Of a stretch of DNA of 47,509 nt, positions 23,353-31,128 are shown in pieces. A program made the translations under genes and the position numbers. Source of the stretch: a bacterium (GTDB taxonomy: Bacteria; Bacteroidota; Bacteroidia; NS11-12g; UBA955); assembly GCA_029945665.1 (NCBI GenBank), contig JAQSCZ010000019.1, positions 1-47,509 on the forward strand, read 5' to 3'. Every line of letters starts with the position of its first letter. Positions within the stretch are counted from its first letter, which is position 1. The notes under the pieces were generated by a model. The model was not told the origin of the DNA. It saw only the letters and a list, made by a program, of their open reading frames with translations, and did not search any database.

Positions 23353-23565
23353 TTAGTGTTTTTTGAAAAACAGAGGTAAAAACTTACGTATTATCATTTG
23401 GCCAGTGTTGGAATCAAAAAACAATCGACCAGCTACCTCACGCGGCTTTTGTTTAATATGGTGCTTTTCGTTACCTTCGTATCTTGGAAATACTCTTGAA
23501 CGTGGGTGGTGAATCCAATAAGCCTCCTCACATTTCTTTGATGTAAGCGCTGATTTACTTGGCAT
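23353..23565 (-). CDS. Small conserved-looking protein on the opposite strand
   Basis: The minus-strand frame gives 70 residues starting M-P-S-K-S-A-L-T-S-K. It includes Y-W-I-H-H-P-R-S-R-V-F-P-R-Y, then K-P-R-E-V-A-G-R-L-F-F-D-S-N-T-G-Q-M-I-I-R-K. The composition is balanced and basic, with no low-complexity runs, and reads like a real protein rather than a shadow. No gene overlaps it on the other strand, and it fills a gap that would otherwise be empty. Function is unknown. It is divergent from the DapB-like gene, with 78 bp between the two starts. Confidence 0.5.
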   Translation of the reverse strand: MPSKSALTSKKCEEAYWIHHPRSRVFPRYEGNEKHHIKQKPREVAGRLFFDSNTGQMIIRKFLPLFFKKH

Positions 23566-23643
23566 AATCGTTTAGCTTTTTTTAATCAAAAAAAGTTAAC
23601 AGCAATGTTCTATACAATTAGAAAAAACCATAAAAATAAAAAA

Positions 23644-24408
23644 ATGAAAGTAGGATTAATAGGATTTGGAAAAACAGGCAAAGCCGTTGCAAATTTAATA
23701 TTGCAAAATAAAGAATTTTCACTTGAATGGGTGCTCAGACAAAGTTCTGTTTTAGAACACAGAAGTGTGCATGAATTTTTTGGTTTTGAGTCCGACCATC
23801 CAGGCCATATTTATTCGAGTTCGAAAATAAGTATTGAAGACTTATTAGATAAACACCCAGTAGATATTATCATTGATTTTTCCTCTCAAAGTGGAATCTA
23901 TACTTACGGTAAAACTGCCGCTAAAAGACAAATTAAAATAATTTCAGCCATTTCTCATTACACAGATGAAGAAAAAAATCTACTGCCTGAACTCTCAAGT
24001 CAGACAGTCGTTTTCTGGAGTCCAAACATTACGTTAGGTGTAAACTACTTGCTTTTTGCGGCTAAATTTTTAAAGAAAATTGCGCCTTTTGTTGATATTG
24101 AAATTATTGAAGAGCACTTTAAAGGCAAAGAAGGTATTTCTGGCACAGCCATTAAAATTGCCGAATCTTTAGATCTACAGACCTCGGATATCAATTCTGT
24201 AAGGGCTGGTGGAATTGTTGGAAAACACGAAATAATATTTGGATTTCCATTTCAAACTGTTCGACTAATACACGAATCAATTTCAAGAGAAGCTTTTGGA
24301 AATGGCGTGCTATTTGTTGCAGAGAATTTAAAAAACAAGCAAATAGGGCAATATAATTTCGAGGATTTATTACTGCCTTATTTTAGTACAGAAACAGAAT
24401 TGAAATAA
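23644..24408 (+). CDS. Dihydrodipicolinate-reductase-like protein (divergent DapB)
   Basis: The ATG at 23644 begins the Rossmann strand M-K-V-G-L-I-G-F-G-K-T-G-K-A-V and gives 254 residues; the codons before it form a longer frame without support. DapB landmarks are I-I-I-D-F-S-S, then S-P-N-I-T-L-G-V-N-Y near 138-147. The active-site segment is E-E-H-F-K-G-K-E-G-I-S-G-T-A-I near 165-179. Canonical DapB reads E-x-H-H-x-x-K-x-D-A-P-S-G-T-A. The first His and the Lys are kept, but the second His is Phe and D-A-P is changed. It may be a functional divergent reductase in lysine synthesis or an enzyme on a related substrate. No other lysine gene is nearby. Confidence 0.8.
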   Translation: MKVGLIGFGKTGKAVANLILQNKEFSLEWVLRQSSVLEHRSVHEFFGFESDHPGHIYSSSKISIEDLLDKHPVDIIIDFSSQSGIYTYGKTAAKRQIKIISAISHYTDEEKNLLPELSSQTVVFWSPNITLGVNYLLFAAKFLKKIAPFVDIEIIEEHFKGKEGISGTAIKIAESLDLQTSDINSVRAGGIVGKHEIIFGFPFQTVRLIHESISREAFGNGVLFVAENLKNKQIGQYNFEDLLLPYFSTETELK

Positions 24409-24779
24409 AAAAGTCATAGCTATTGCTTGCAGGAAGCGCTATTCACTAGTCGAGGATGATGGCGAAGAATACTTTGAAACTTTTTGCACCTACTTATTTT
24501 TACAGGTAATTTCAGTCATTTAAAATTATTTATTATCATCATGAGAAAGGTATGGTAAGATATGATGATACTGAAAATTATATGTCCTTATTTATAGAAA
24601 TCAAGCTGAATATTTACAAGCATCTTAAAGTTGAATTGATGCCATCCTTTTCAAAATAGTTTCATAGATTATATTACACAATAGAAAAATCGGTACTTCA
24701 TAATTCAAATACCATAAATCGAATGTACCTTCCGAAAATATTTGTTATTTGAGTTAATAATAAAAATTAGAATAAATAA
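24409..24779. other. Intergenic region, nothing recognised
   Basis: 371 bp without a supported gene or clear terminator. AT-rich in the second half. Confidence 0.4.
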
Positions 24780-25997
24780 ATGACCTTATACTTTGCCCTT
24801 ACAATATTAATTTGCCTTTCGGCCGGGTTCGCTTTTTTAAATCAACATTTACTAAAACTCCCCTTTGTAATAGGTATTTTTATTTTATCTACGATGCTTT
24901 CACTGTTTATAATTAGCTCCAAATTATGGCTAAATCTACCTGTTGAAGAAATTAGAAGCTATATTGAATTGGCCCATATCGACAAAATAATACTCAATTT
25001 TCTACTGGGATTCTTACTCTTCGCCGGTGGACTTCATACCGATTGGAACAAGCTTAAATTACAAATTAGACCTATTGCAACTTTTGCATTAGCTGGTGTA
25101 TTGCTTTCAACACTGCTTATTGCCTTCTTGTTTTTTGGACTTATGCAGTTGCTTAATTTACAAATAGATTTTATATACTGCTTGATTTTTGGTGCATTAA
25201 TATCCCCTACTGACCCCATTGCAGTGTTGGGAATTTTAAAACAAGCAAATGTGCCACCTAGAACAGAGTATACGATTATTGGTGAAAGTTTATTTAACGA
25301 TGGTATCGGTGTAGTTGTTTTCATCACCCTTTTGGACACTTTGAATACCGGACTTTTTAGCTTTTCTCATTTTGGAACCCTATTTTTCCAAGAAGCCGTT
25401 GGAGGCATAGTAATGGGTTTAGTAATGGGTTATAGTCTTTATTTATTTCTAAAATCGGTAGACCATTATGAAACAGAAGTGTTGTTAACACTTGCATTTG
25501 TAATGGCTGGATATACCTTTTGCAACTACTTGCATATATCAGGAGCCTTGGCAATGGTGGTTATGGGATTAATGGTAGGAAACTTTAGAGAAAGTTTAAC
25601 AATGAGCACGCATACTAAAGAATATGTTCACAAATTTTGGGAACTGGTCGATGTAATTCTCAATGCTATTTTATTTATTCTGATAGCATTTGTGCTCATC
25701 GTCATTGAATTCAAAACAACCTATATTATCGTAGGCATCATTTCAATTCTGATTATTTTAGTATCAAGATTTATCATTGTCTATTTACCTCATAAAGTGG
25801 TTCCAAATCTTTTAAAATTAACAAATAAAGAAGCTACAATTATCAGCTGGGGAGGACTTCGTGGCGGATTGTCCTTAGCATTGGTACTATCATTGCCCGA
25901 TAGTGAACCTAAAAATATACTATTAATTTGTACTTACTTTTGTGTGTTATTTAGTATTGTTGTTCAGGGACTCACCATTAAAAAAATTGCGAAGTAG
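24780..25997 (+). CDS. Na+/H+ antiporter, CPA1 (NhaP-like) family
   Basis: The protein has 405 residues with about twelve membrane helices and almost no C-terminal tail. Landmarks are F-L-L-G-F-L-L-F-A-G-G-L-H near 74-86, A-L-I-S-P-T-D-P-I-A-V near 139-149, and G-E-S-L-F-N-D-G-I-G-V-V-V-F near 168-181. The Asn-Asp pair of the last is the ion-binding site of CPA1 antiporters. W-G-G-L-R-G-G-L-S-L-A-L-V lies near 355-367. The inner-membrane protein exchanges Na+ (or K+) for H+, serving pH and salt homeostasis. A small membrane protein gene follows after 20 bp and may be co-transcribed. Confidence 0.93.
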   Translation: MTLYFALTILICLSAGFAFLNQHLLKLPFVIGIFILSTMLSLFIISSKLWLNLPVEEIRSYIELAHIDKIILNFLLGFLLFAGGLHTDWNKLKLQIRPIATFALAGVLLSTLLIAFLFFGLMQLLNLQIDFIYCLIFGALISPTDPIAVLGILKQANVPPRTEYTIIGESLFNDGIGVVVFITLLDTLNTGLFSFSHFGTLFFQEAVGGIVMGLVMGYSLYLFLKSVDHYETEVLLTLAFVMAGYTFCNYLHISGALAMVVMGLMVGNFRESLTMSTHTKEYVHKFWELVDVILNAILFILIAFVLIVIEFKTTYIIVGIISILIILVSRFIIVYLPHKVVPNLLKLTNKEATIISWGGLRGGLSLALVLSLPDSEPKNILLICTYFCVLFSIVVQGLTIKKIAK

Positions 25998-26017
25998 ATT
26001 TTGTGATTTTGAAAATT

Positions 26018-26590
26018 ATGTCATTAGAAACCATCCATATTTCAGCAAGCTATAGAAAGCGATTCATGGGTTTGTTTGGTGCCTTATCATTTGTTTTAGT
26101 GGGCGCCTATCTCATATACTTACCCGCAGAGGAGGGCGATGGATTCTATCATTATTTCACGCCCGCAAAAATAAGCGGATGGGCTTCTATCCTATTCTTT
26201 GGAAGTTGCACGATTGTGATGCTATATTACTTGAAAAATAGTCAACTTGGTTTACTAATCTCAGATATGGGCATTACAGATTATTCGAGTCCGGTAAGTG
26301 CTGGCTTTATTCCATGGTCGGATGTGCTAGATATACAAGTGATTCAAATAGAAAAGCAACGACTGATTCTGATACTTGTACAAGATTCAGATGTGTATAT
26401 CAATCGACAAAAAAATAAATTTAAGAAAGGTGTGATGCAATTGAACGACAAGTATTATGGCACGCCTATTCATATCACGGCAAATGGTTTGAAAATTAAA
26501 TTTAATGAATTAGAAGCGCTATTGTTTCAACGCTTCAAACAGGTATGCGAATCAACAAACAGGAATGGGTTTACCATAGAATCCGAGTAA
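26018..26590 (+). CDS. STM3941-like membrane protein
   Basis: ATG 26018 gives 190 residues; GTG 26003 would add five. Two hydrophobic segments, about 19-37 (L-F-G-A-L-S-F-V-L-V-G-A-Y-L-I) and 55-74 (G-W-A-S-I-L-F-F-G-S-C-T-I-V-M), precede a PH-like beta domain. That domain includes G-L-L-I-S-D-M-G-I-T-D-Y, G-F-I-P-W-S-D-V-L and P-I-H-I-T-A-N-G-L-K. This two-helix plus W-x-D/E-I layout is typical of STM3941-family proteins of unknown function. The antiporter gene ends 20 bp upstream. An inverted-repeat operator-like site lies 124 bp downstream of its stop. Confidence 0.75.
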   Translation: MSLETIHISASYRKRFMGLFGALSFVLVGAYLIYLPAEEGDGFYHYFTPAKISGWASILFFGSCTIVMLYYLKNSQLGLLISDMGITDYSSPVSAGFIPWSDVLDIQVIQIEKQRLILILVQDSDVYINRQKNKFKKGVMQLNDKYYGTPIHITANGLKIKFNELEALLFQRFKQVCESTNRNGFTIESE

Positions 26591-26713
26591 CGAATAAGGT
26601 GCCTTCCGATTTACCAAAATGCAAATAACTGGTCAACTTACCTAGTATCAAATTCATAACTTCTAAAAAATCACAAGTAACTATTTAAATTAGGGCGCTT
26701 CATTGTGATAAAT

Positions 26714-26737
26714 AAAACATACCGATTGGTATGTTTT
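26714..26737. promoter_or_regulatory. Perfect inverted repeat, TetR-type operator candidate
   Basis: AAAACATACC-GATT-GGTATGTTTT is a perfect repeat with 10-bp arms. ACATACC-n4-GGTATGT is a common operator shape for TetR-family repressors in Bacteroidota. It lies 59 bp upstream of the gene at 26797. No tetR gene is in the window. A terminator role is possible because more T follow, but the stem has only four G-C pairs. Confidence 0.6.
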
Positions 26738-26796
26738 TACAAAAATTGAACCTTTTCCTATTTTCTTGAGAACTTTTATGTTAATTTGAAATTAGA

Positions 26797-27399
26797 ATGA
26801 CTATCCAAAACGAGCAGACGATTATCACAACGCGGGCCAGTATCAAGCTAATTGTGCTAGGACTATTATGCGGCGTGCTTTTTGGTTGTTTTGCAGATAT
26901 TTTTATTTTATCAAGTCCCAAATTGTTTCAACTCAATGCGATTCATAAGAACTGGCTATGTTTCACCATTGGTTTTACAACAAGTTGTCTATGTATCTTG
27001 CCACTTAAAATTATCAGTCTTACAAAGACTACACTTGTTATAAGCAGGCCATTGGTATTCATGGAAAAAGTAATTCCTTTGGAACAAATCATTGGCATTA
27101 AAGAACAAATTTATTCGATTCACACTGCTGGGGCATCTAATTTTGGAATTATTAGTGCACTGTATTTTGGAAATCAAATGAAAATCGAAATGAGTAACAC
27201 CAAAATTATAAGGATAAATTCATTCGATATAGGCGACTACGAAAAACTATGTCCATTGTTAATGCAGAGCAAAGGTTTAAAGGCTAAAATGGGGCAAATT
27301 CCTCCAAGGTTTTATCGGGAATACCATTGGCTAATTGGAATGTTTATACTTGCAATAATTTTAGTAATAGTGCTATTTAAGTTTAATGAACCGACATGA
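26797..27399 (+). CDS. Membrane protein with central PH-like domain, function unknown
   Basis: The protein has 200 residues. Two N-terminal hydrophobic segments (about 17-38 and 50-70) and one near the C-terminus (about 176-196) frame a soluble part. That part has L-V-I-S-R-P-L-V-F-M-E-K-V-I-P-L-E-Q-I-I-G-I-K-E and the end I-R-I-N-S-F-D-I-G-D-Y-E-K-L-C-P-L-L. This resembles the strand pattern of bacterial PH-like (PH_10/YcxB) domains, though I cannot name a family. Its TGA overlaps the next ATG (ATGA at 27396-27399), so the secreted protein downstream is translationally coupled. The operator-like repeat upstream may control both. Confidence 0.7.
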   Translation: MTIQNEQTIITTRASIKLIVLGLLCGVLFGCFADIFILSSPKLFQLNAIHKNWLCFTIGFTTSCLCILPLKIISLTKTTLVISRPLVFMEKVIPLEQIIGIKEQIYSIHTAGASNFGIISALYFGNQMKIEMSNTKIIRINSFDIGDYEKLCPLLMQSKGLKAKMGQIPPRFYREYHWLIGMFILAIILVIVLFKFNEPT

Positions 27400-28076
27400 A
27401 ATATATAATATTCACACTATTTTATTGGCTTATTTGCCCTGTAAAATCTCAATCTTGTAATTGCTTAAAAGATTCAACATTGGCATACAGCATGCCTTCA
27501 TGTGATACCATTCAATTCAAAAATGGATCATTGATTTACTGGCAATTTGATTGCGATTTTGCTTGGTTAACTTTCGAAACCGTTCAAGGAACCAAAGAAG
27601 TTATAGACAATTTTGATTCGAACTTGGGTGAATTAATCGACAAGTTAGGTCTTGAATTCGAAGCAGAATACAAGGCAGGGTTCTTAATGGAACGACCAAC
27701 ATGCTCTGGATCCGATTGTCCCATGATTTACCAATGGATGAATGCAAACACTGGAAAAACTGAAAAATATTTTGAAAATGTGATAGAGGTTTACAAAGAT
27801 TCCATTCATCATTTTATGATTAATTTTAAAGATGAAGAATGGAATTCAATTTTAGTTTTTGATATGGACAATTGCGATACATTTGAAATAGTATTGCCTA
27901 TAAAGTCAATCAGCATGACCTTGAATTCGGAAGATGACTTTTATTTACACGCTTGGGATTTATTTGCACCAGCTGCTGTAGTAAATCAACAACTGTGCCT
28001 TACGTATCAATACAACGAGCGTTTTTCAACGGGATTGAAGCAAAAAAACAGCGTATTCTTAAATTTGAAAAATTGA
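27396..28076 (+). CDS. Secreted Cys-containing protein, function unknown
   Basis: The protein has 226 residues. A signal peptide (about 1-18, F-T-L-F-Y-W-L-I-C-P-V-K-S-Q-S) is followed by C-N-C-L-K-D-S, M-P-S-C-D-T-I, F-D-C-D-F-A-W, R-P-T-C-S-G-S-D-C-P, D-N-C-D-T and Q-Q-L-C-L. The many Cys suggest disulphides in a periplasmic or surface protein. No known domain is recognised. It overlaps the upstream membrane gene by four bases. A third envelope gene follows after 74 bp, giving a membrane, secreted and lipoprotein series. Confidence 0.7.
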   Translation: MKYIIFTLFYWLICPVKSQSCNCLKDSTLAYSMPSCDTIQFKNGSLIYWQFDCDFAWLTFETVQGTKEVIDNFDSNLGELIDKLGLEFEAEYKAGFLMERPTCSGSDCPMIYQWMNANTGKTEKYFENVIEVYKDSIHHFMINFKDEEWNSILVFDMDNCDTFEIVLPIKSISMTLNSEDDFYLHAWDLFAPAAVVNQQLCLTYQYNERFSTGLKQKNSVFLNLKN

Positions 28077-28136
28077 GTACCCATTCAAAATCTGATGATA
28101 TAGAAAGGATTCATCAAACTACCCAAGATGTTAATT

Positions 28137-28144
28137 TATATTTG
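28137..28144 (+). promoter_or_regulatory. -7-like box TATATTTG close to a start codon
   Basis: It matches TAnnTTTG and ends 6 bp before the ATG at 28151. A transcript from it would be almost leaderless. No -33 TTG is seen at normal distance. Confidence 0.35.
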
Positions 28145-28150
28145 TAATTC

Positions 28151-28906
28151 ATGAAAATAATCTGCCAAATCTATCCATTCATTTTAATTGGATTATTTGC
28201 CTGCAACAATGCAGCCCAAGGTGTGCAAATTGAAAACTCAAAACCGATGGTTCGCACTAAACCGATTGCTAAACTTTTGTACAATAACAATGGTCTAATA
28301 CTTGCGAACGAAATGACATTGTATGACGCTTACAAAAACCCAATTAAAACCGTTCAAGTGCCGTTTGGGGAATATGTGACCATTGATACTATAAGCGAGG
28401 AAAAATTTGATTTAACAAATGGCATAGACAGATGTAATCTTCACAATTTTGTAAAAGTAAAAGGTGACAATATCAACGGATGGGTGTATGGAAAATATCT
28501 GTTTGAAGCTGAATTAAAAGGTCGCGATACTATACTTACTTTAAATGGAATCACATTTAAGATTATTCCAACTAAGAATTTCAATATTGGTGTATACGAT
28601 GAGATAGAGGAAGGCCTATCCACTTGCGAGATGACTTATAGCCCAGTGCTATTTTATAACAGCCTTTTCAATAAATACGAATATTTACCAATCGTGGATG
28701 AAAATTATCCTGATCATTTTTTTACCCTCGATAACCATGATGGCTGGTTAGATAAGATTAGAAGCATTGAATACACTAATCAACAGTTATTACTCAATAT
28801 AGAAAGGGAATGCCAAGAGGGCTTTGCGGATATACAAATAGCAATTAAAATTGACGGAAAACAATCGACCGCAAAATTACTTAAGATTAGCAGGCGCGAA
28901 GGGTAA
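28151..28906 (+). CDS. Putative lipoprotein with SH3-like segment
   Basis: This 251-residue protein has a signal ending in the lipobox G-L-F-A-C, with Cys18 as the lipidation site. Residues about 40-115 include V-P-F-G-E-Y-V-T-I-D and F-V-K-V-K-G-D-N-I-N-G-W-V-Y-G-K-Y-L. The latter looks like the last strands of a bacterial SH3 domain (V-K-x-x-G-x-x-G-W-V-x-x-x-Y-L). The remaining 130 residues are unrecognised. It is likely anchored in the inner or outer membrane facing the periplasm. It follows the secreted protein gene by 74 bp and could belong to the same unit or have its own near-leaderless start. Confidence 0.75.
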   Translation: MKIICQIYPFILIGLFACNNAAQGVQIENSKPMVRTKPIAKLLYNNNGLILANEMTLYDAYKNPIKTVQVPFGEYVTIDTISEEKFDLTNGIDRCNLHNFVKVKGDNINGWVYGKYLFEAELKGRDTILTLNGITFKIIPTKNFNIGVYDEIEEGLSTCEMTYSPVLFYNSLFNKYEYLPIVDENYPDHFFTLDNHDGWLDKIRSIEYTNQQLLLNIERECQEGFADIQIAIKIDGKQSTAKLLKISRREG

Positions 28907-29219
28907 ATAGAGTTTTTTGCTCATTTCAACCTGCTACTTTCTTTAAAACACAAAGCGGGGCTTATTAACATGCTCAGATAAAAATTAAATCGGAATTGAA
29001 GTTCTTCCAAATACTTATTGACTATAGCCATCAGTTTCTAAACCATAGGGAGACTATATTGAAAAGAGCATAGGCTATTAAATCCCAGAATTATTATTTA
29101 TGAAATATCCAAATGCTGCTTATATTTGTCAAGGCTACTTCCATGAATAATCATTTATCAATGAGTAGGCTCAACCACTAAACAACCTAAAAATAACTCA
29201 ACAACTACCCAATCAACCA
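28907..29219. other. Intergenic region and leader of the SPFH gene
   Basis: 313 bp without a gene. It contains a -7-like TATATTTG at 29121-29128. The last 50 bp before the ATG (29170-29219) contain no G at all and are mostly A and C, an unstructured leader without a Shine-Dalgarno sequence. Confidence 0.5.
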
Positions 29220-31121
29220 ATGGAAAATGTATTCGCAAATTACGGCTGGATTCTTATTGTACTACTTAGCATTGTATTTTATAAATTTATCTTAAGATTT
29301 ATATTCGGTATGGTTATCGTACCAGAAGATAAAATAGGCCTTGTAACTAAAAAATTCGTGCTTTTTGGAGAGCATAAAGAACTGCCAGATGGCCGAATTA
29401 TAGCCACCTTAGGCGAAGCAGGTTTTCAAGCCAAAACTTTGGCTCCAGGTTTATATTTTTGGAAATGGGTATGGCAATATGAAATTACCATGTCACCATT
29501 CACTATTATTCCAGAGGGAAAAATTGGCTTGGTAATGGCCAAAGATGGTTCCGAAATTCCGACTGGCAATATTTTAGGAAAAGATGTTGAAAGCGACAAT
29601 TTTCAAGACGCTTCTAATTTTCTTTTAAATGGTGGACAACGCGGAAGACAAACGACTTATATAACAGCTGGTTCATACAGAATTAATACTTTACTTTTCC
29701 AAATATCTACCACAGACATGGTGCGAATACAAGAGAGCATGGTAGGCATCATTACAACCTTAGATGGTAGACCAATTGATGCGGGACAAATTGCAGGTAA
29801 AAACATTGATGGGCACAATAATTTCCAAGATTTTGACACCTTTCTTAACAGCGGTGGTAACCGTGGCTTACAACCTCAAGTGATACTTGCTGGTTCATAT
29901 AATTTAAATCCGTGGGCGATACAAATTGAAGAAACGCCAATGACCGAAATACCAATTGGTTTCGTAGGTGTTGTAATTTCGTATATTGGTTCGGAGGGTC
30001 ATGATTTAACTGGCATTGATTTTAAGCATGGCAATATTGTAGAAAAAGGTTCTAAGGGTGTTTGGTTGGAGCCACTTGGCCCAGGCAAATATCCAGTGAA
30101 TAAATACATTATGAAAGTAGAGCTAGTGCCAACAACTAACTTGGTTTTAAATTGGGCCTCAGCAAGAAGTGAAGCACACGATTTGGATAAAAATTTATCA
30201 ACGATTACTGTGCGTTCGAAAGATGGATTTCCATTCAACTTAGATGTTGCACAAATTATTCATGTACCTACCACCGAAGCACCAAAAGTAATTGCCCGTT
30301 TTGGAAATATGGTCAACTTAGTTTCCCAAGTTTTAGAACCAACCATTGGCAACTATTTCCGAAATTCAGCACAGGATAGCGATGTAATTGCTTTCTTATC
30401 GACCCGTAAAGAACGCCAAGAATCGGCCAAAGCGCATATCAAAAAGGTATTGGATGAATACAATGTGAATGCCGTTGATACATTAATAGGAGACATCGTT
30501 CCACCTGAATCTCTCATGAAAACATTAACGGATCGTAAATTAGCAGAGGAACAGAAAGTAACCTACGACACCCAAAAACGCGCACAAGAAACCAGACAAG
30601 GAATGGAAAAAGAAACAGCCATTGCCGATATGCAAAAAGACATCGTTAAAGCACAACAAAGTGTTGAAATTGCAGAACGCACAGCTAGCGCAACTGTTAA
30701 AAAAGCGGAAGGGGATGCTGCGGGTGTAAAATTAGCAGTTGGTGCTGAAGCGGAGGCTACCAAATTAAGAGCTTATGCCGAAGCAGAATCTACAAAGGCA
30801 AGAGCGCAAGCCGATTCTGAAGCCATTAAATTAAAAGCATCTGCTCAAGCTGAACAAATTTCTTTAACAGGTTCGGCTGAAGCTGGTAAGATTTTAGCCA
30901 TCGGTAAATCAACAGCCGAAGCATACGAATTAGCAGTAAGTGCGTTGGGTGGCGAAAACTTTACTAAATATAAAATAACGGAAGAATTAGCTAAAGGCCA
31001 TATTAAGTTAATTCCAGATGTATTGATAGGCGGCAACGGCGGAAGTGCGATGGACGGCTTATTAGGCCTAAAATTGATGGAAATGATGGACCCTAAACCG
31101 AAGGAAGATAAAACAGAATAA
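29220..31121 (+). CDS. SPFH/band-7 (flotillin-like) membrane protein with four N-terminal repeats
   Basis: The protein has 633 residues. A hydrophobic segment at 10-33 anchors the protein. Four related beta-rich modules follow at about 35-90, 98-163, 171-237 and 246-300. Each begins x-x-x-x-G-L/I/V-V and ends A/P-G-x-Y-x-x-N/K. The SPFH core comes next (T-I-T-V-R-S-K-D-G-F-P-F-N-L-D-V near 328-343, R-F-G-N-M-V and Q-V-L-E-P-T-I-G-N-Y-F-R-N). Residues about 430-575 form a long Ala/Glu/Lys-rich coiled coil. Flotillin-type proteins oligomerise on membranes and organise protein complexes. The exact role here is unknown. Its stop lies 7 bp from the stop of the convergent TPR gene. Confidence 0.9.
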   Translation: MENVFANYGWILIVLLSIVFYKFILRFIFGMVIVPEDKIGLVTKKFVLFGEHKELPDGRIIATLGEAGFQAKTLAPGLYFWKWVWQYEITMSPFTIIPEGKIGLVMAKDGSEIPTGNILGKDVESDNFQDASNFLLNGGQRGRQTTYITAGSYRINTLLFQISTTDMVRIQESMVGIITTLDGRPIDAGQIAGKNIDGHNNFQDFDTFLNSGGNRGLQPQVILAGSYNLNPWAIQIEETPMTEIPIGFVGVVISYIGSEGHDLTGIDFKHGNIVEKGSKGVWLEPLGPGKYPVNKYIMKVELVPTTNLVLNWASARSEAHDLDKNLSTITVRSKDGFPFNLDVAQIIHVPTTEAPKVIARFGNMVNLVSQVLEPTIGNYFRNSAQDSDVIAFLSTRKERQESAKAHIKKVLDEYNVNAVDTLIGDIVPPESLMKTLTDRKLAEEQKVTYDTQKRAQETRQGMEKETAIADMQKDIVKAQQSVEIAERTASATVKKAEGDAAGVKLAVGAEAEATKLRAYAEAESTKARAQADSEAIKLKASAQAEQISLTGSAEAGKILAIGKSTAEAYELAVSALGGENFTKYKITEELAKGHIKLIPDVLIGGNGGSAMDGLLGLKLMEMMDPKPKEDKTE

Positions 31122-31128
31122 AAGACCC

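Noticed and set aside
26714-26737. Rho-independent terminator of the STM3941-like gene
   Set aside because: The stem has only four G-C pairs and lies 124 bp past the stop; the ACATACC/GGTATGT shape fits a TetR operator better.
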